Assembly: GCF_025685565.1 (NCBI RefSeq)
Contig: NZ_JAGSYE010000003.1
Span: forward strand, 744,001-808,000
DNA: 64,000 nucleotides
DNA from: Granulicella aggregans
GTDB lineage: Bacteria; Acidobacteriota; Terriglobia; Terriglobales; Acidobacteriaceae
Direction of reading: 5' to 3'
The notes below the pieces were generated by a model. That model saw nothing but the letters and a program-made list of their open reading frames with translations. It was not told the origin of the DNA and made no database searches. How positions within the stretch are numbered: position 1 is the stretch's first letter; each line of letters opens with the position of its first letter. This document shows, one piece after another, positions 35,253 through 44,470 of this stretch. The position numbers were made by a program, and so were the translations under genes.

Positions 35253-36352
35253 TTGAGACTTCAAGCCTGCATCCGCTCTCAGATCCGCTGGAGCTCTCCG
35301 ACGCCCTCCTCAAAGAGGTTGTTGCCGCAATCCCTGTTCCTGATGCTTCCATTCGAGAGCTTCTGACTTTTTTCCGCGAACATCCTCACTTCATCGTCGT
35401 TTCGCACGCGCGGCCCGACGGAGACGCCATCGGTTCAGTACTGGCGATGGGCGAGATTCTTGGACAGCTGGGATGCACCACTAACCTGGTGCTGGCCGAC
35501 TCCGCGCCAGCGATCTACCGGTCGCTTCCTGGGCTCGACCGAATCAAGTTCACCGGCGTGGTCACCGGCGCTCCCGGTGCTCCAGCCATTTTGCTGGAGT
35601 GCGACGGGATCGAGCGGACAGGCCTCAAGGGCCTCGAAGGGCGGACGCTGATCAACATCGACCACCACGTCAGCGGACGAGAGTTCGGCGCGATCAACTG
35701 GATCGATCCGCTGGCGAGCGCGGTCGCAGTCATGGTCTATCGCATCGCGGTCGCAGCGGGGGTCGAGATCACGCCCTCCATGGCAACCTGCCTCTACGCC
35801 GCGCTGCTCTCCGATACCGGCGCCTTCACGTATCCGAACACCACACCGGAGAGCTTCGCCATCGCCCATGACCTCTCGCTTCGCGGCGCGAACCCGGGGA
35901 AGATCGCTCGCGATCTCTACTTCGCTAGCCCGCTGAGTAAGGTGCGTTTACTGGGTAGGGCGCTCGACCGGCTGGAGATTCGAGGCGGCCTGGCATGGAG
36001 TTGGGTCACGCTCGCGGATCTGGATTCCGTCGGAGCGACTCCAGAGGAGTGCGAGGGGATCGTCGGGAACCTCATTGCCATCGAGGGCATCGAGGCCGCT
36101 TTCTTTCTGCGTGAGCAGGTCGACGGCCTGATCCGGGCGAGCATCCGCAGCAAAGGGGAGTTCAACGTCGCGCTCGTCGCGGAGGCGTTCCATGGCGGCG
36201 GTCATAGGAACGCAAGCGGATGCACGTTGCCGGGACCGATGCCGTCGGCGATTGATGCGCTCCTGGGTCAGCTTATGGAGAGCTTCGCAGGATACCTGTC
36301 CGAATCAGTCCACGAGCAGGGTTCGTTACTTGCCAGAACATTAAAGACTTGA
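35249..36352 (+). CDS. nrnA: Bifunctional oligoribonuclease/PAP phosphatase (DHH family)
   Basis: The 367-residue DHH-DHHA1 phosphoesterase degrades short RNA oligomers and dephosphorylates 3'-phosphoadenosine 5'-phosphate. Motifs are complete: SHARPDGDAIGS (Mn ligands), NIDHHVSG (the DHH), SDTGAFTYPNT, and the DHHA1 GGGH in HGGGHRNASGC. It overlaps rbfA by 4 bp, a common arrangement. The N-terminal extension of about 40 residues before the first strand is longer than usual. Confidence 0.93.
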   Translation: MIETSSLHPLSDPLELSDALLKEVVAAIPVPDASIRELLTFFREHPHFIVVSHARPDGDAIGSVLAMGEILGQLGCTTNLVLADSAPAIYRSLPGLDRIKFTGVVTGAPGAPAILLECDGIERTGLKGLEGRTLINIDHHVSGREFGAINWIDPLASAVAVMVYRIAVAAGVEITPSMATCLYAALLSDTGAFTYPNTTPESFAIAHDLSLRGANPGKIARDLYFASPLSKVRLLGRALDRLEIRGGLAWSWVTLADLDSVGATPEECEGIVGNLIAIEGIEAAFFLREQVDGLIRASIRSKGEFNVALVAEAFHGGGHRNASGCTLPGPMPSAIDALLGQLMESFAGYLSESVHEQGSLLARTLKT

Positions 36353-36575
36353 ACGGGGCGCGTTACCTGTCGTCGCGATCCTGCAAAGGCCGTGCCCGGG
36401 CCTCGATTGTGATAGCGTCAAGTTGTTTGGCCTCCCGTAGGCCTTGCATCGCTTGCGCAGTCACGAATAAGGCCAACACCGGAGCGGGGCGTTTGCTTGA
36501 GGAACACAAGGAACAATCGAAACACCTGTACCACTGGAACTTGCGCTTAGCCCCTGCCGTCTCAGAAATCGAACC

Positions 36576-38387
36576 GTGAGCGAAACCCAACAATCCGTAC
36601 CCGGCAATCCGAACAGCCCGGCCGCTCCCATGATCGAACACGGGGTGTTCGATCGACTCTCGTTGACGTCGCTGTGGGAGGCGGCCATCCTGCTGGCGGT
36701 CACGGCGTTCATGCTGCTCTATGGCCTGGTGCCGTTCTTCGGGGGCGACCAGTTGGGGCTGGTAGGCGCAGACGAGCCGCGCTATGCGCAGGTAGCGAGG
36801 GAGATGCTGCAGGCCCACTCCGACGCCTGCCACGAGGTCCACGCCCGCATCATCCCGCACAGCCTCAAACTTGATGACCTGGCCAATTCCCTGCACTGTC
36901 TGCAGGGCGGAAGCGTCACTCCCTTGCTGTATGGTCAGCCCTGGCTGGAGAAGCCCGCGCTCTATTACTGGCGGGCGATGAGCTTCTTCAAGGAGTTTGG
37001 CGTCTCAGACTGGTCGGCGCGGCTGCCGTCTTCGTCCGGCGCGGCGTTCCTGATTGCGTTAGTCTTTCTGCATCTCCGGCGCTTCCGGCCTGGCGGCCAT
37101 CTCGATGCCGCGTTGATCACCGCTTCCTGCCTCGGCATCGCTGCCTTTGCGCGGGGAGCGTCTACCGACATGCAGCTTGCAGCTCCCTTCTGCATCGGGA
37201 TGCTGGGGTGGTATGCCTGGTATGAGACCGGGAAAAAGTTCTGGCTCTTCGACCTCTACTTTTTTGGCGCCGCGGCGACGCTGGCGAAAGGTCCGGTCGC
37301 TCCTTTTCTCGCGCTCGTCATCATCTGCCTCTTCCTGGGCCTGCGAAAAGAGTGGGCGGTGCTGCGGCGAACCATCTGGTGGCCGGGCATCGTGCTCTAC
37401 CTGGTGATGGTTCTGCCCTGGTACATCGCCGTGCAACACAGTAACCCGACGTTCTACCGGCAGTTCTTCCTGGAACACAATCTGGAACGGTTTGCCACCA
37501 ACCGGTACATGCATCACCAGCCATTCTGGTACTACCTTGCCGTCCTCTTCATCGCGCTGATGCCGTGGACGATCCTTGGAATTCGCGCCCTGTTCGATGG
37601 CATCGAGGTCTCGGTCGCCGAGTGGGCAGCGCGCCGCAAGCCGATGCGTTATCTGGGCCACGGGCGCGCCGGCGACGCCTTCCCGGAGTTCCTCGTGCTC
37701 TGGGCCATCTTCCCGATCCTGTTCTTCTCATTTTCCGGATCGAAGCTGCCCGGCTATATCCTGCCTTCGATTCCGCCGCTGACAATCCTTACCGGTGATT
37801 ACCTCTACCGCATCCGCCAGCGCGGCATGAGCGCGTGGCTGCTGTGGTCGCACGCCATCTGCTGCGCGGTGCTGGTCTTCGTTTTGCTGCTCGCTCCGCA
37901 GCACATGAAGTACGACACGCTGGTGCCGCCGAAGTTCTGGCTCGCGGTCGCAGGAGTCAGCGCTGCGTTCACGATCGCGATGGTGGTCTTCGTCGCCCGC
38001 CGCTGGGGAACGCAGCAACTCTGCAAGGTCTCTCTTGTGCCGGTGCTGGCGATGATGATCTTCCTGCTGGGCTTCCATGGACGCGAGCTTGACCTGAACT
38101 ACTCCGCCCGTCCGCTGGCCCAGGAGATCGCGGCGCAGGCACCCACTGAGAAGACTGTCGCCGTGCTTGGCATCAAACGAGACATGGACTACGGTCTCGC
38201 CTTCTACCGCAACGAGCGGCTGGTCCACTACGACCACGATGGCGTTCCTGATGGCGAGCATCTGCTGGTAGTCCGCGCGAATGATACGGACGATCTGGCC
38301 CGATGGCTTACCGGGCGCGTGTACACGCCGCTCTTCCTCTACGACGCACAGGGTTTCGAGGTCTACAAGGTGCTCGCCCGGCAATGA
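36576..38387 (+). CDS. ArnT/PMT-like membrane glycosyltransferase
   Basis: A 603-residue GT83-type protein with 12 or so helices. GADEPRYAQVAREML is the ArnT-family catalytic loop (DEPRYA) and GQPWLEKPALYYW the second conserved segment. Between them is an extra loop of about 30 residues containing two Cys and several His (about residues 80-112), absent from the usual short spacer. SGSKLPGYILPSIPP matches the later PMT motif. Such enzymes transfer sugars from a lipid carrier to lipid A or other acceptors on the periplasmic face. GTG 36576 is the start. The 223-bp gap from nrnA holds no convincing gene. Confidence 0.85.
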   Translation: MSETQQSVPGNPNSPAAPMIEHGVFDRLSLTSLWEAAILLAVTAFMLLYGLVPFFGGDQLGLVGADEPRYAQVAREMLQAHSDACHEVHARIIPHSLKLDDLANSLHCLQGGSVTPLLYGQPWLEKPALYYWRAMSFFKEFGVSDWSARLPSSSGAAFLIALVFLHLRRFRPGGHLDAALITASCLGIAAFARGASTDMQLAAPFCIGMLGWYAWYETGKKFWLFDLYFFGAAATLAKGPVAPFLALVIICLFLGLRKEWAVLRRTIWWPGIVLYLVMVLPWYIAVQHSNPTFYRQFFLEHNLERFATNRYMHHQPFWYYLAVLFIALMPWTILGIRALFDGIEVSVAEWAARRKPMRYLGHGRAGDAFPEFLVLWAIFPILFFSFSGSKLPGYILPSIPPLTILTGDYLYRIRQRGMSAWLLWSHAICCAVLVFVLLLAPQHMKYDTLVPPKFWLAVAGVSAAFTIAMVVFVARRWGTQQLCKVSLVPVLAMMIFLLGFHGRELDLNYSARPLAQEIAAQAPTEKTVAVLGIKRDMDYGLAFYRNERLVHYDHDGVPDGEHLLVVRANDTDDLARWLTGRVYTPLFLYDAQGFEVYKVLARQ

Positions 38388-38479
38388 TGACGCCACGCCA
38401 CTGCTTTGTGGATCGCTCCACGCTACCGTCTCTCTCGGGTGGCGGGAAGCAGTGCGGGTTGATGGAGGCGCAGCGCTAG

Positions 38480-39490
38480 ATGCTTACCGTTCCGCAGCTT
38501 GAGGTCCTCGACATCCGCCACTTCACGGGCAAGCAGTTGCGTCCGCTTCTGGAGCACGAGGCGGTGACCTGGGAACACCGGCTGCGCTGGGACTATCGCA
38601 GTTCCACGGAACTGCTGCTGCAGTATCTGGACTCGCGCGTGCTGCCCGGGTTCGTGGCGCTCGATCGCGGCAAGATCTGCGGCTTCACCTTCTGCGTGTA
38701 CGAAGGGCAAAAGGCGGTCGTCGGCGACGCTTATGCTGTTGGCTCGGCGGGTAACTCCGCTCTCGAGATGACACGGATGCTGCTGATGCATCTGCTCGAG
38801 GTGCTGATGCACGCGCCGAACATCTCGCGCATCGAGTCGCAACTGTTGCTCTATGACGAAGGCGCGACTTCGACTGTCTTCAGGGCTCAAGGATTCTCGA
38901 TCTATCAGCGGCTGTTTATGGAGTGCGATCTGAGGTATCCCTCACCTGCCCTGATCTCGCTACGGTCTGGTTCGCCGGCGCGGCCTCTGCCCGGAGGGCT
39001 GCTCTTCCGGCAGTGGACGGGGACGTATTACCAGGCGGCGGCAGAGCTGATCCACCTCTGTTACACCTACGCTCCGCACGTTGATTCGATCATCAACGAC
39101 CAGTACCGTTCGCTGCATGGCTCGCTTCGCTTCCTGCACAACATCGTCCGCTTCCCGGGCTGCGGCGTCTTCGACCCGGCTGCCTCGTGGATGCTGATCG
39201 ACCCAGCAAACGGGCAGCTGCTTGGGCTGGTGCTGGCCTCGCGCGTCGCTCCCAGGGTGGCGCACATCACGCAGCTTTGCATCTCGCCGACGCTTCGCGG
39301 CCAGGGGCTTGCGCGCGCTCTTCTTATCCACGCGATGCAGCACCTGACGCATGCTGGATTCGAGGCCATGACCCTCACCGTGACCACCAAGAACGAGCCG
39401 GCTGTTCGCCTGTACGAGGGACTTGGCTTCGTCACCACGCATCGGTTCGATGCCATGGTGCTGGAGAAGACGGGTCAGCCAGGCCTTTAG
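38480..39490 (+). CDS. GNAT-family N-acetyltransferase, two-domain
   Basis: The 336-residue protein has a clear C-terminal GNAT domain (about residues 175-330): acetyl-CoA motif A in LCISPTLRGQGLARALLIH and the following helix, then VTTKNEPAVRLYEGLGF. The N-terminal half (about 1-165) also looks GNAT-like (FVALDRGKICGFTFCVYEG) but without a good pyrophosphate loop, so it may be a degenerate duplicate. Acceptor unknown. GGAGG at 38462-38466 is 13 bases upstream of ATG 38480, rather far, so the start is provisional. Confidence 0.85.
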   Translation: MLTVPQLEVLDIRHFTGKQLRPLLEHEAVTWEHRLRWDYRSSTELLLQYLDSRVLPGFVALDRGKICGFTFCVYEGQKAVVGDAYAVGSAGNSALEMTRMLLMHLLEVLMHAPNISRIESQLLLYDEGATSTVFRAQGFSIYQRLFMECDLRYPSPALISLRSGSPARPLPGGLLFRQWTGTYYQAAAELIHLCYTYAPHVDSIINDQYRSLHGSLRFLHNIVRFPGCGVFDPAASWMLIDPANGQLLGLVLASRVAPRVAHITQLCISPTLRGQGLARALLIHAMQHLTHAGFEAMTLTVTTKNEPAVRLYEGLGFVTTHRFDAMVLEKTGQPGL

Positions 39491-39494
39491 AGCA

Positions 39495-40037
39495 TCAAAC
39501 TGCTACAACAACCGAAACGCGCGACCGGCGGATCCACCAGCCGATGCCCATCACGACTGCGCTAAGAACCAGTCCTCCGCTGGTATCCAGTAAAACGTCG
39601 GAGAACAGGCCCGTTCGCGACGGCAGGAAGCTCTGGTGTAGCTCATCGGCGCTGGCTACGAGAAACACCGAGAGCATTCCCGCCGCCCACGATCTCCAGC
39701 GCCACGCCGTCGTTCGCAGCGAAGAATCGCGCGCGAAGGTAAGCAGCCAGCCGCGCACGAAGAGCACGCACAACAGGCCATAGAAGCTGAAGTGCCCGGT
39801 CTTACGCATCAGGTGATGGAACTCTTCCCACGTGGGCGTGCTTATGTGGCCGACCAAACTCTCGACGATGGGCCGCAGCCAGTGGCTGGTGTTCGCCGAA
39901 GAGAAGGTCGGGGTGGACTCGGTTGCGATGATGGCTACGCCGACGAGCGCCGGGGTCCATATCTTGAGGAAGCGCCGCACGGCCCCGATGCGCTCGAGTG
40001 ACTCCGCCGTGGGACGCTGCACAAAAACTGTCGGCAT
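39495..40037 (-). CDS. VanZ-like membrane protein
   Basis: A 180-residue protein with four predicted helices and the VanZ-family pattern: an N-terminal helix (LKIWTPALVGVAIIATEST), GHFSFYGLLCVLFVRGW, and SADELHQSFLPSRTG, in which DExHQ-F-P-R is diagnostic. Function of chromosomal VanZ-like proteins is not settled; some affect glycopeptide or antibiotic susceptibility. It converges with the acetyltransferase gene (4 bp between stops) and lies downstream of guaB. Confidence 0.85.
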   Translation of the reverse strand: MPTVFVQRPTAESLERIGAVRRFLKIWTPALVGVAIIATESTPTFSSANTSHWLRPIVESLVGHISTPTWEEFHHLMRKTGHFSFYGLLCVLFVRGWLLTFARDSSLRTTAWRWRSWAAGMLSVFLVASADELHQSFLPSRTGLFSDVLLDTSGGLVLSAVVMGIGWWIRRSRVSVVVAV

Positions 40038-40074
40038 CTGCTCCTTATCGCTGGGATAGCCAGATCATCTTTCG

Positions 40075-40115
40075 GACGGGCAGGTCGATGCGCTACAGCT
40101 CTCGACCTGTCCGTC
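40075..40115. terminator. Hairpin between guaB and the VanZ-like gene
   Basis: A 14-bp stem with one G-U pair (GACGGGCAGGTCGA at 40075-40088 with 40102-40115) and a 13-base loop lies just past the guaB stop on the minus strand. No U-run follows on that strand, so it may stabilise the guaB mRNA 3' end or act with a factor. Confidence 0.5.
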
Positions 40116-40122
40116 ACCGTGG

Positions 40123-41649
40123 CTACTCAACGTGATAGTTCGGCGCTTCGCGGGTGATGATGACGTCGTGGACGTGGCTTTCGCGCAGGCCCGCGCCGGA
40201 GATGCGGATGAACTTCGCATTCTTCTGCAGCTCTTCGATGGTGGCGCAGCCGAGATAGCCCATGCCCGAACGCAAGCCGCCCACGAGTTGATAGACCATC
40301 GCTTCGAGCGGTCCGCGATGGGGCACGCGGCCTTCGATGCCTTCGGGAACGAACTTCGCGAGGCGATTCTGGGTGCTTCCCTCGCGCGCTGTAAGAGATG
40401 GACGCTCGCCGCTGGAGATTTCGTTCATGTCTTCCTTGCCCTGGAAGTAGCGCTCGCCCGAGCCCTGCGCCATGGCGCTGAGACTACCCATGCCGCGATA
40501 CGCCTTGAACGACCGGCCCTGGTAGAGGATCGTCTCGCCCGGGCTTTCGTCGACACCGGCGAAGAGTGAGCCCATCATGCAGACGCTCGCGCCGGCGGCG
40601 ATGGCCTTGGTGACGTCGCCGGAGTACTTGATGCCGCCGTCGGCGATGACGGCGATTCCGCGCTGGCTGGCCGCGCGATAGGCCTCGGAGATGGCAGTGA
40701 TCTGCGGCATGCCAGCGCCGGTGACCATGCGCGTGGTGCAGATCGATCCTGGGCCGATACCGACCTTGATGGCGTCGGCTCCAGCGTCGATCAACGCCAT
40801 GGCACCTTCATACGTCGCTACGTTGCCAGCCAGGAGATCGACATCCGGGAAGGCCTTCTTCACTTCGGCGACGGCTTCGAGCACGCGCGAGGAGTGGCCG
40901 TGGGCGGAGTCGATGGCCAGCGCATCGACGCGGGCGGCGACGAGCTCGGCGGCACGCTCAAGATAGTCGCCAGTTGCTCCGATGGCTCCGGCTACGCGGA
41001 GGCGGCCCTGCGCATCTTTCGCAGCGTTCGGATACTTCAGCTTCTTCTGGATGTCTTTTACGGTGATCAGGCCCTTAAGCTCGTACTCGTCGTTCACTAC
41101 CAGCAGCTTTTCGACGCGATGCTGGTGGAGGATGTGCTCGGCCTCTTCGAGCGTAGTGCCGACCGGCACCGTGATGAGGTTCTTCTTCGTCATCACGGAG
41201 TCGATGGTGAGGTCAGTACGCGAGACGAAGCGCAGGTCACGGTTGGTGAGGATGCCAACGAGCTTTCTGTCCTTGGTGACGGGCACGCCGGAGATCTTAA
41301 ACCGGCGCATCATCTCGAGCGCGGCGGCGATGGTCTCATCCGGGGAGATGGTCACAGGGTCGACGATCATCCCGCTCTCCGAGCGCTTCACCTTGTCGAT
41401 CTCGCCGGCCTGCTGCTCGATCGAGAGATTGCGATGGACGACGCCGAGGCCACCCTGCTGCGCCATGGCGATGGCGAGGCGCGACTCGGTGACGGTGTCC
41501 ATTGCTGCCGACATCAGCGGCGTATAGAGGGTGATCTTCTTGGTGAGCTGGGTGCTGGTGCTGACCTGCGTCGGAACGATATCGCTATAGGCAGGGACGA
41601 GGAGGACGTCATCGAAGGTTAGAGCTTCGGGAATGGGCGAACTGATCAT
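40123..41649 (-). CDS. guaB: Inosine-5'-monophosphate dehydrogenase
   Basis: GuaB oxidises IMP to XMP with NAD, the committed step of GMP synthesis. The 508-residue product has the barrel opening EALTFDDVLLVPAYSD, two CBS domains at about residues 95-215 (KISGVPVTKDRKLVGILTNRD), the catalytic loop GIGPGSICTTRMVTGAG with its Cys, and the flap GSLSAMAQGSGERYFQ. ATG 41649 gives the standard N-terminus and has an AGAGAG just upstream; the open frame up to 41976 is unused. Monocistronic, divergent from the M1 peptidase; guaA is not in the window. Confidence 0.96.
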   Translation of the reverse strand: MISSPIPEALTFDDVLLVPAYSDIVPTQVSTSTQLTKKITLYTPLMSAAMDTVTESRLAIAMAQQGGLGVVHRNLSIEQQAGEIDKVKRSESGMIVDPVTISPDETIAAALEMMRRFKISGVPVTKDRKLVGILTNRDLRFVSRTDLTIDSVMTKKNLITVPVGTTLEEAEHILHQHRVEKLLVVNDEYELKGLITVKDIQKKLKYPNAAKDAQGRLRVAGAIGATGDYLERAAELVAARVDALAIDSAHGHSSRVLEAVAEVKKAFPDVDLLAGNVATYEGAMALIDAGADAIKVGIGPGSICTTRMVTGAGMPQITAISEAYRAASQRGIAVIADGGIKYSGDVTKAIAAGASVCMMGSLFAGVDESPGETILYQGRSFKAYRGMGSLSAMAQGSGERYFQGKEDMNEISSGERPSLTAREGSTQNRLAKFVPEGIEGRVPHRGPLEAMVYQLVGGLRSGMGYLGCATIEELQKNAKFIRISGAGLRESHVHDVIITREAPNYHVE

Positions 41650-41817
41650 GCTCTCTATTGTTGCATCGCTCACGCCACGATGAAACCACCGGAAGGTTAC
41701 AGAACGCGAATGACGGCCAGATCGCCGCGTCCAGATCCAGCAAACCCACCCCGCGATCGTATCTTCGAGTCCCCCGCCGGGTGCGCGGGCGAGAAACATC
41801 AAGGAATAGGATTTCCG

Positions 41818-41850
41818 TTGCTCGGGTCGCAAGAAGTGAATACTATTCAC
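41818..41850 (+). promoter_or_regulatory. M1 peptidase promoter with overlapping palindromic operator
   Basis: TTGCTC (41818-41823) and TACTAT (41841-41846) are spaced by 17 bp, predicting a start near 41853. The -10 is buried in GTGAATACTATTCAC (41836-41850), a perfect 7-1-7 palindrome. A dimeric repressor bound here would block polymerase. The rest of the 223-bp divergent gap to guaB shows no further clear signals. Confidence 0.55.
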
Positions 41851-41872
41851 CCATTCCAACGGAGACTCCGTC

Positions 41873-44305
41873 ATGCTGAGCTTCAAGACCTTGTTTGCCG
41901 TTCTTTGCCTTTTGGGCCTATCTGCCACACCCGCTCTTATCCGCGCCGATACCATGCACCCAGTCCCGGAGATCAAGCCGATCGCAGGGGCACGACCTGC
42001 AAACTCCTCGCCGAACTACCAGACGCTGCGCTCGATCTCCGCCGACGGCGATGCGTTCAACGTAGAGGGTGTAACCCTGAAGCGCGATGCAGGAGAATTG
42101 ACGCTACGCAAGGGCACTGTCTACCTCTACCCGCCGGTGAATGGGCACATTACCGGGGCCGTCTTCCTCGGCGAAGGGTCATTCCATCTGCTGCCACCCA
42201 CCGCGGCGGAACAGAAGAGCCTGTCGCGGCTTACCAAGTCGAATGACATGAACCAGGACTTTTATAGCCTCGTTCTCCGCTTCACCGACAGCACCGCGGA
42301 AGAGCTGCGCAAGGCCGCTACGGGTGCCGCCGCCGGGCGCAACTCCACGGCCGATGGCGCGGCCGCTGGGCTGGTGAAGGCATTTCGCAAGAAGATCAAC
42401 CTCAATCTCGACGCACGCATTCTCCAGGACGTCCTCTCAGACAAGCCTGGCGGCCTCTTCCTTGCGTCGTTCAAAGGCTCAGGTCTCTTCGGCCGCAGCA
42501 TTCTTTACATGGTCGATCCGCAGGGAGCTCCCGCCGCTTCACCGGAGCAGGTCGAACTCGCGACCTACACCAACACCGACTTCGAGGTGTGGGCCGCGTT
42601 CGACCCCGCTACGCCCCCCGAACCCAGGCTTTACGGTAACCAGATCCATGTAACCGACCAGACGCTGGATGTCACCATCGATAAAACGGGCAAACTCTCC
42701 GCCTCCGCAATCACGACCTTCACCGCGCAGCATGAAAAGGTGCTTCTAGTTCCGCTGAACCTGCATCGTAAGCTGCGTGTCAGCGGAGTCTATGGGCCGA
42801 CCGGCGTTCCGCTCGACTTCATCCAGGAAGGGCCGGAGGACGACCCGCAGTTCTCCATCCAGCTTGCGGAGCCGCTGGCACAGGGGAAGTCCATCTCTAT
42901 CCGTACTGACTACAGCGGGAAAGACGTGGTTTACTCCGAAGGCGAGGGAAACTACTATCCTGCCGGAGATGCGCGGGAGAGCTGGTATCCGAACGGCTCC
43001 GAAGGTCTCGGAGGCTACTCCAACTTTCATATGACCTTTCACGTCCCGAAGGGCGTCGTGGCCGTCGCCACCGGGGAGCGCGTCTCTGCGGACGACAAGG
43101 GAGCATCGGCAGTCTCGGTCTGGCAGACGGATGCTCCCATCGCCGTGGCGGGATTCAATCTCGGCGAATTCAAGGAAGTCGATTCGAAGAGCGCTACCGG
43201 AGTAGGGATTGAAGCTTATGCGAACAATTCGATTCCCGAATGGGCAAAACGCTTTGAAAAGTCGGGAATTCTTGGGTCGATGAGCACCACGGTGGCACTC
43301 AAACAGACGGTCCAGCAGGCCGACACTGCCGTTGACATCTACACAAACTTCTTCGGGCCCCTTCCTTACAACCATGTGGCGCTGACCCAGCAGACCGCCT
43401 GCAACTACGGACAGAGTTGGCCGATGCTGGTCTATCTTCCAACCTGCGCCTTCTGGGACACGACGATCCTCGAGGACCTCGGCCTGCTACAAAGCGACCG
43501 CACTTACTGGACTACGGTGCTGCCGCACGAAGTCGCCCACCAGTGGTGGGGACAAACAGTCGGCTTTTCCAGTTACCGCGACCAGTGGATGAGCGAGGGT
43601 TTTGCAAACTTCTCCGCCTCCCTCTACCTGCTGTATACCGAACCGGACATGAAGAGTTACCGCGAGTACTGGTCGCTTCAGCGGCACCGCATCCTTGACA
43701 AGAATGCGAACGGCGTTCGTCCCATCGACGCTGGTGCCATCACCATGGGATATCGGCTCAACAATGAAAAGTCCGGCGAAAACATCTACTCGATGCTTGT
43801 CTACTCCAAGGGTGCCTACGTCCTGCACATGCTCGAAATGCTTTATTGGACCCCGGAGGCGAAAGAAGAGCCGTTAAAGAAGTCGCTCCACGAATTCGTG
43901 AGTACATATAAGAACCGCGCCGCCACAACGGAAGACTTCAAGGCGACGCTGGAACGGAGCATGCCGCGCCAGATGGACATTGATGGAAACAAGCGCCTCG
44001 ACTGGTTCTTCAATGCTTATGTCTATGGAACAGCGCTTCCGCACTACGACATCTCGTCGGAGTTCACGAAAAATGGCGATGCGGATGCAGTCCACCTGAA
44101 ACTGACGCAGAGCAACGTGACGGACGACTTTCACATGCTGGTTCCGGTCTACATCGACCTCGGGAACGGCAAGATCAGCCGCCTCTTCAATGTCTCCATG
44201 AAGGGGAACAAGACGCTCGACACGACGGTCAAATTAGGAAAGCTGCCTTCGCCCGCAAAACGACTGTTGGTGAACTACAACTACGATGTCCTGAGCGATA
44301 ACTGA
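41873..44305 (+). CDS. Secreted M1-family metallopeptidase
   Basis: The 810-residue protein starts at ATG 41873, eight bases after GGAG, with a signal peptide ending near LIRADT. Zinc motif HEVAH (in LPHEVAHQWWGQ, codons about 43527-43541) and the downstream Glu in WMSEGFANFSASLY complete HExxH-x18-E. The usual GxMEN exopeptidase motif is not found; about 40 residues upstream of HEVAH the sequence reads CNYGQSWPMLVYLP instead. The N-terminal 250 residues are beta-rich and of uncertain type, and the C-terminal part is a short M1 tail. It is probably periplasmic; aminopeptidase action is not assured. Confidence 0.88.
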   Translation: MLSFKTLFAVLCLLGLSATPALIRADTMHPVPEIKPIAGARPANSSPNYQTLRSISADGDAFNVEGVTLKRDAGELTLRKGTVYLYPPVNGHITGAVFLGEGSFHLLPPTAAEQKSLSRLTKSNDMNQDFYSLVLRFTDSTAEELRKAATGAAAGRNSTADGAAAGLVKAFRKKINLNLDARILQDVLSDKPGGLFLASFKGSGLFGRSILYMVDPQGAPAASPEQVELATYTNTDFEVWAAFDPATPPEPRLYGNQIHVTDQTLDVTIDKTGKLSASAITTFTAQHEKVLLVPLNLHRKLRVSGVYGPTGVPLDFIQEGPEDDPQFSIQLAEPLAQGKSISIRTDYSGKDVVYSEGEGNYYPAGDARESWYPNGSEGLGGYSNFHMTFHVPKGVVAVATGERVSADDKGASAVSVWQTDAPIAVAGFNLGEFKEVDSKSATGVGIEAYANNSIPEWAKRFEKSGILGSMSTTVALKQTVQQADTAVDIYTNFFGPLPYNHVALTQQTACNYGQSWPMLVYLPTCAFWDTTILEDLGLLQSDRTYWTTVLPHEVAHQWWGQTVGFSSYRDQWMSEGFANFSASLYLLYTEPDMKSYREYWSLQRHRILDKNANGVRPIDAGAITMGYRLNNEKSGENIYSMLVYSKGAYVLHMLEMLYWTPEAKEEPLKKSLHEFVSTYKNRAATTEDFKATLERSMPRQMDIDGNKRLDWFFNAYVYGTALPHYDISSEFTKNGDADAVHLKLTQSNVTDDFHMLVPVYIDLGNGKISRLFNVSMKGNKTLDTTVKLGKLPSPAKRLLVNYNYDVLSDN

Positions 44306-44369
44306 TACTCGGGGCGGCGGCAGATCTTCCGTTGCCACCTGCCCGTCTCAGCAGACTCGGTACGCCCGC

Positions 44370-44399
44370 TTGAACCCTGGGTGCAGATGGATGTACACT
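44370..44399 (+). promoter_or_regulatory. Candidate promoter of rimP-nusA-infB
   Basis: TTGAAC (44370-44375) and TACACT (44394-44399) are spaced by 18 bp, predicting a start near 44406. That leaves a leader of about 160 nt before the rimP ATG, enough to hold the hairpin at 44471. It lies 65 bp past the M1 peptidase stop. Confidence 0.5.
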
Positions 44400-44470
44400 C
44401 GTGGTTGCAGACGAATTTGTTCCGTCGTAGTACGACTCGTGAGCGCACCGGGAAAATGACGGAGGGGATG

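Noticed and set aside
36349..36579. 76-residue ORF overlapping the nrnA stop and the ArnT start
   Set aside because: No Shine-Dalgarno, no motif and composition unlike neighbours; the gap is better read as leader of the ArnT-like gene.
40894..41622. 242-residue plus-strand ORF opposite guaB
   Set aside because: Shadow of the guaB reading frame; the minus strand carries all IMPDH motifs.
41650..41976. N-terminal extension of guaB to 41976
   Set aside because: The extension has no homology and ATG 41649 gives the normal IMPDH start.
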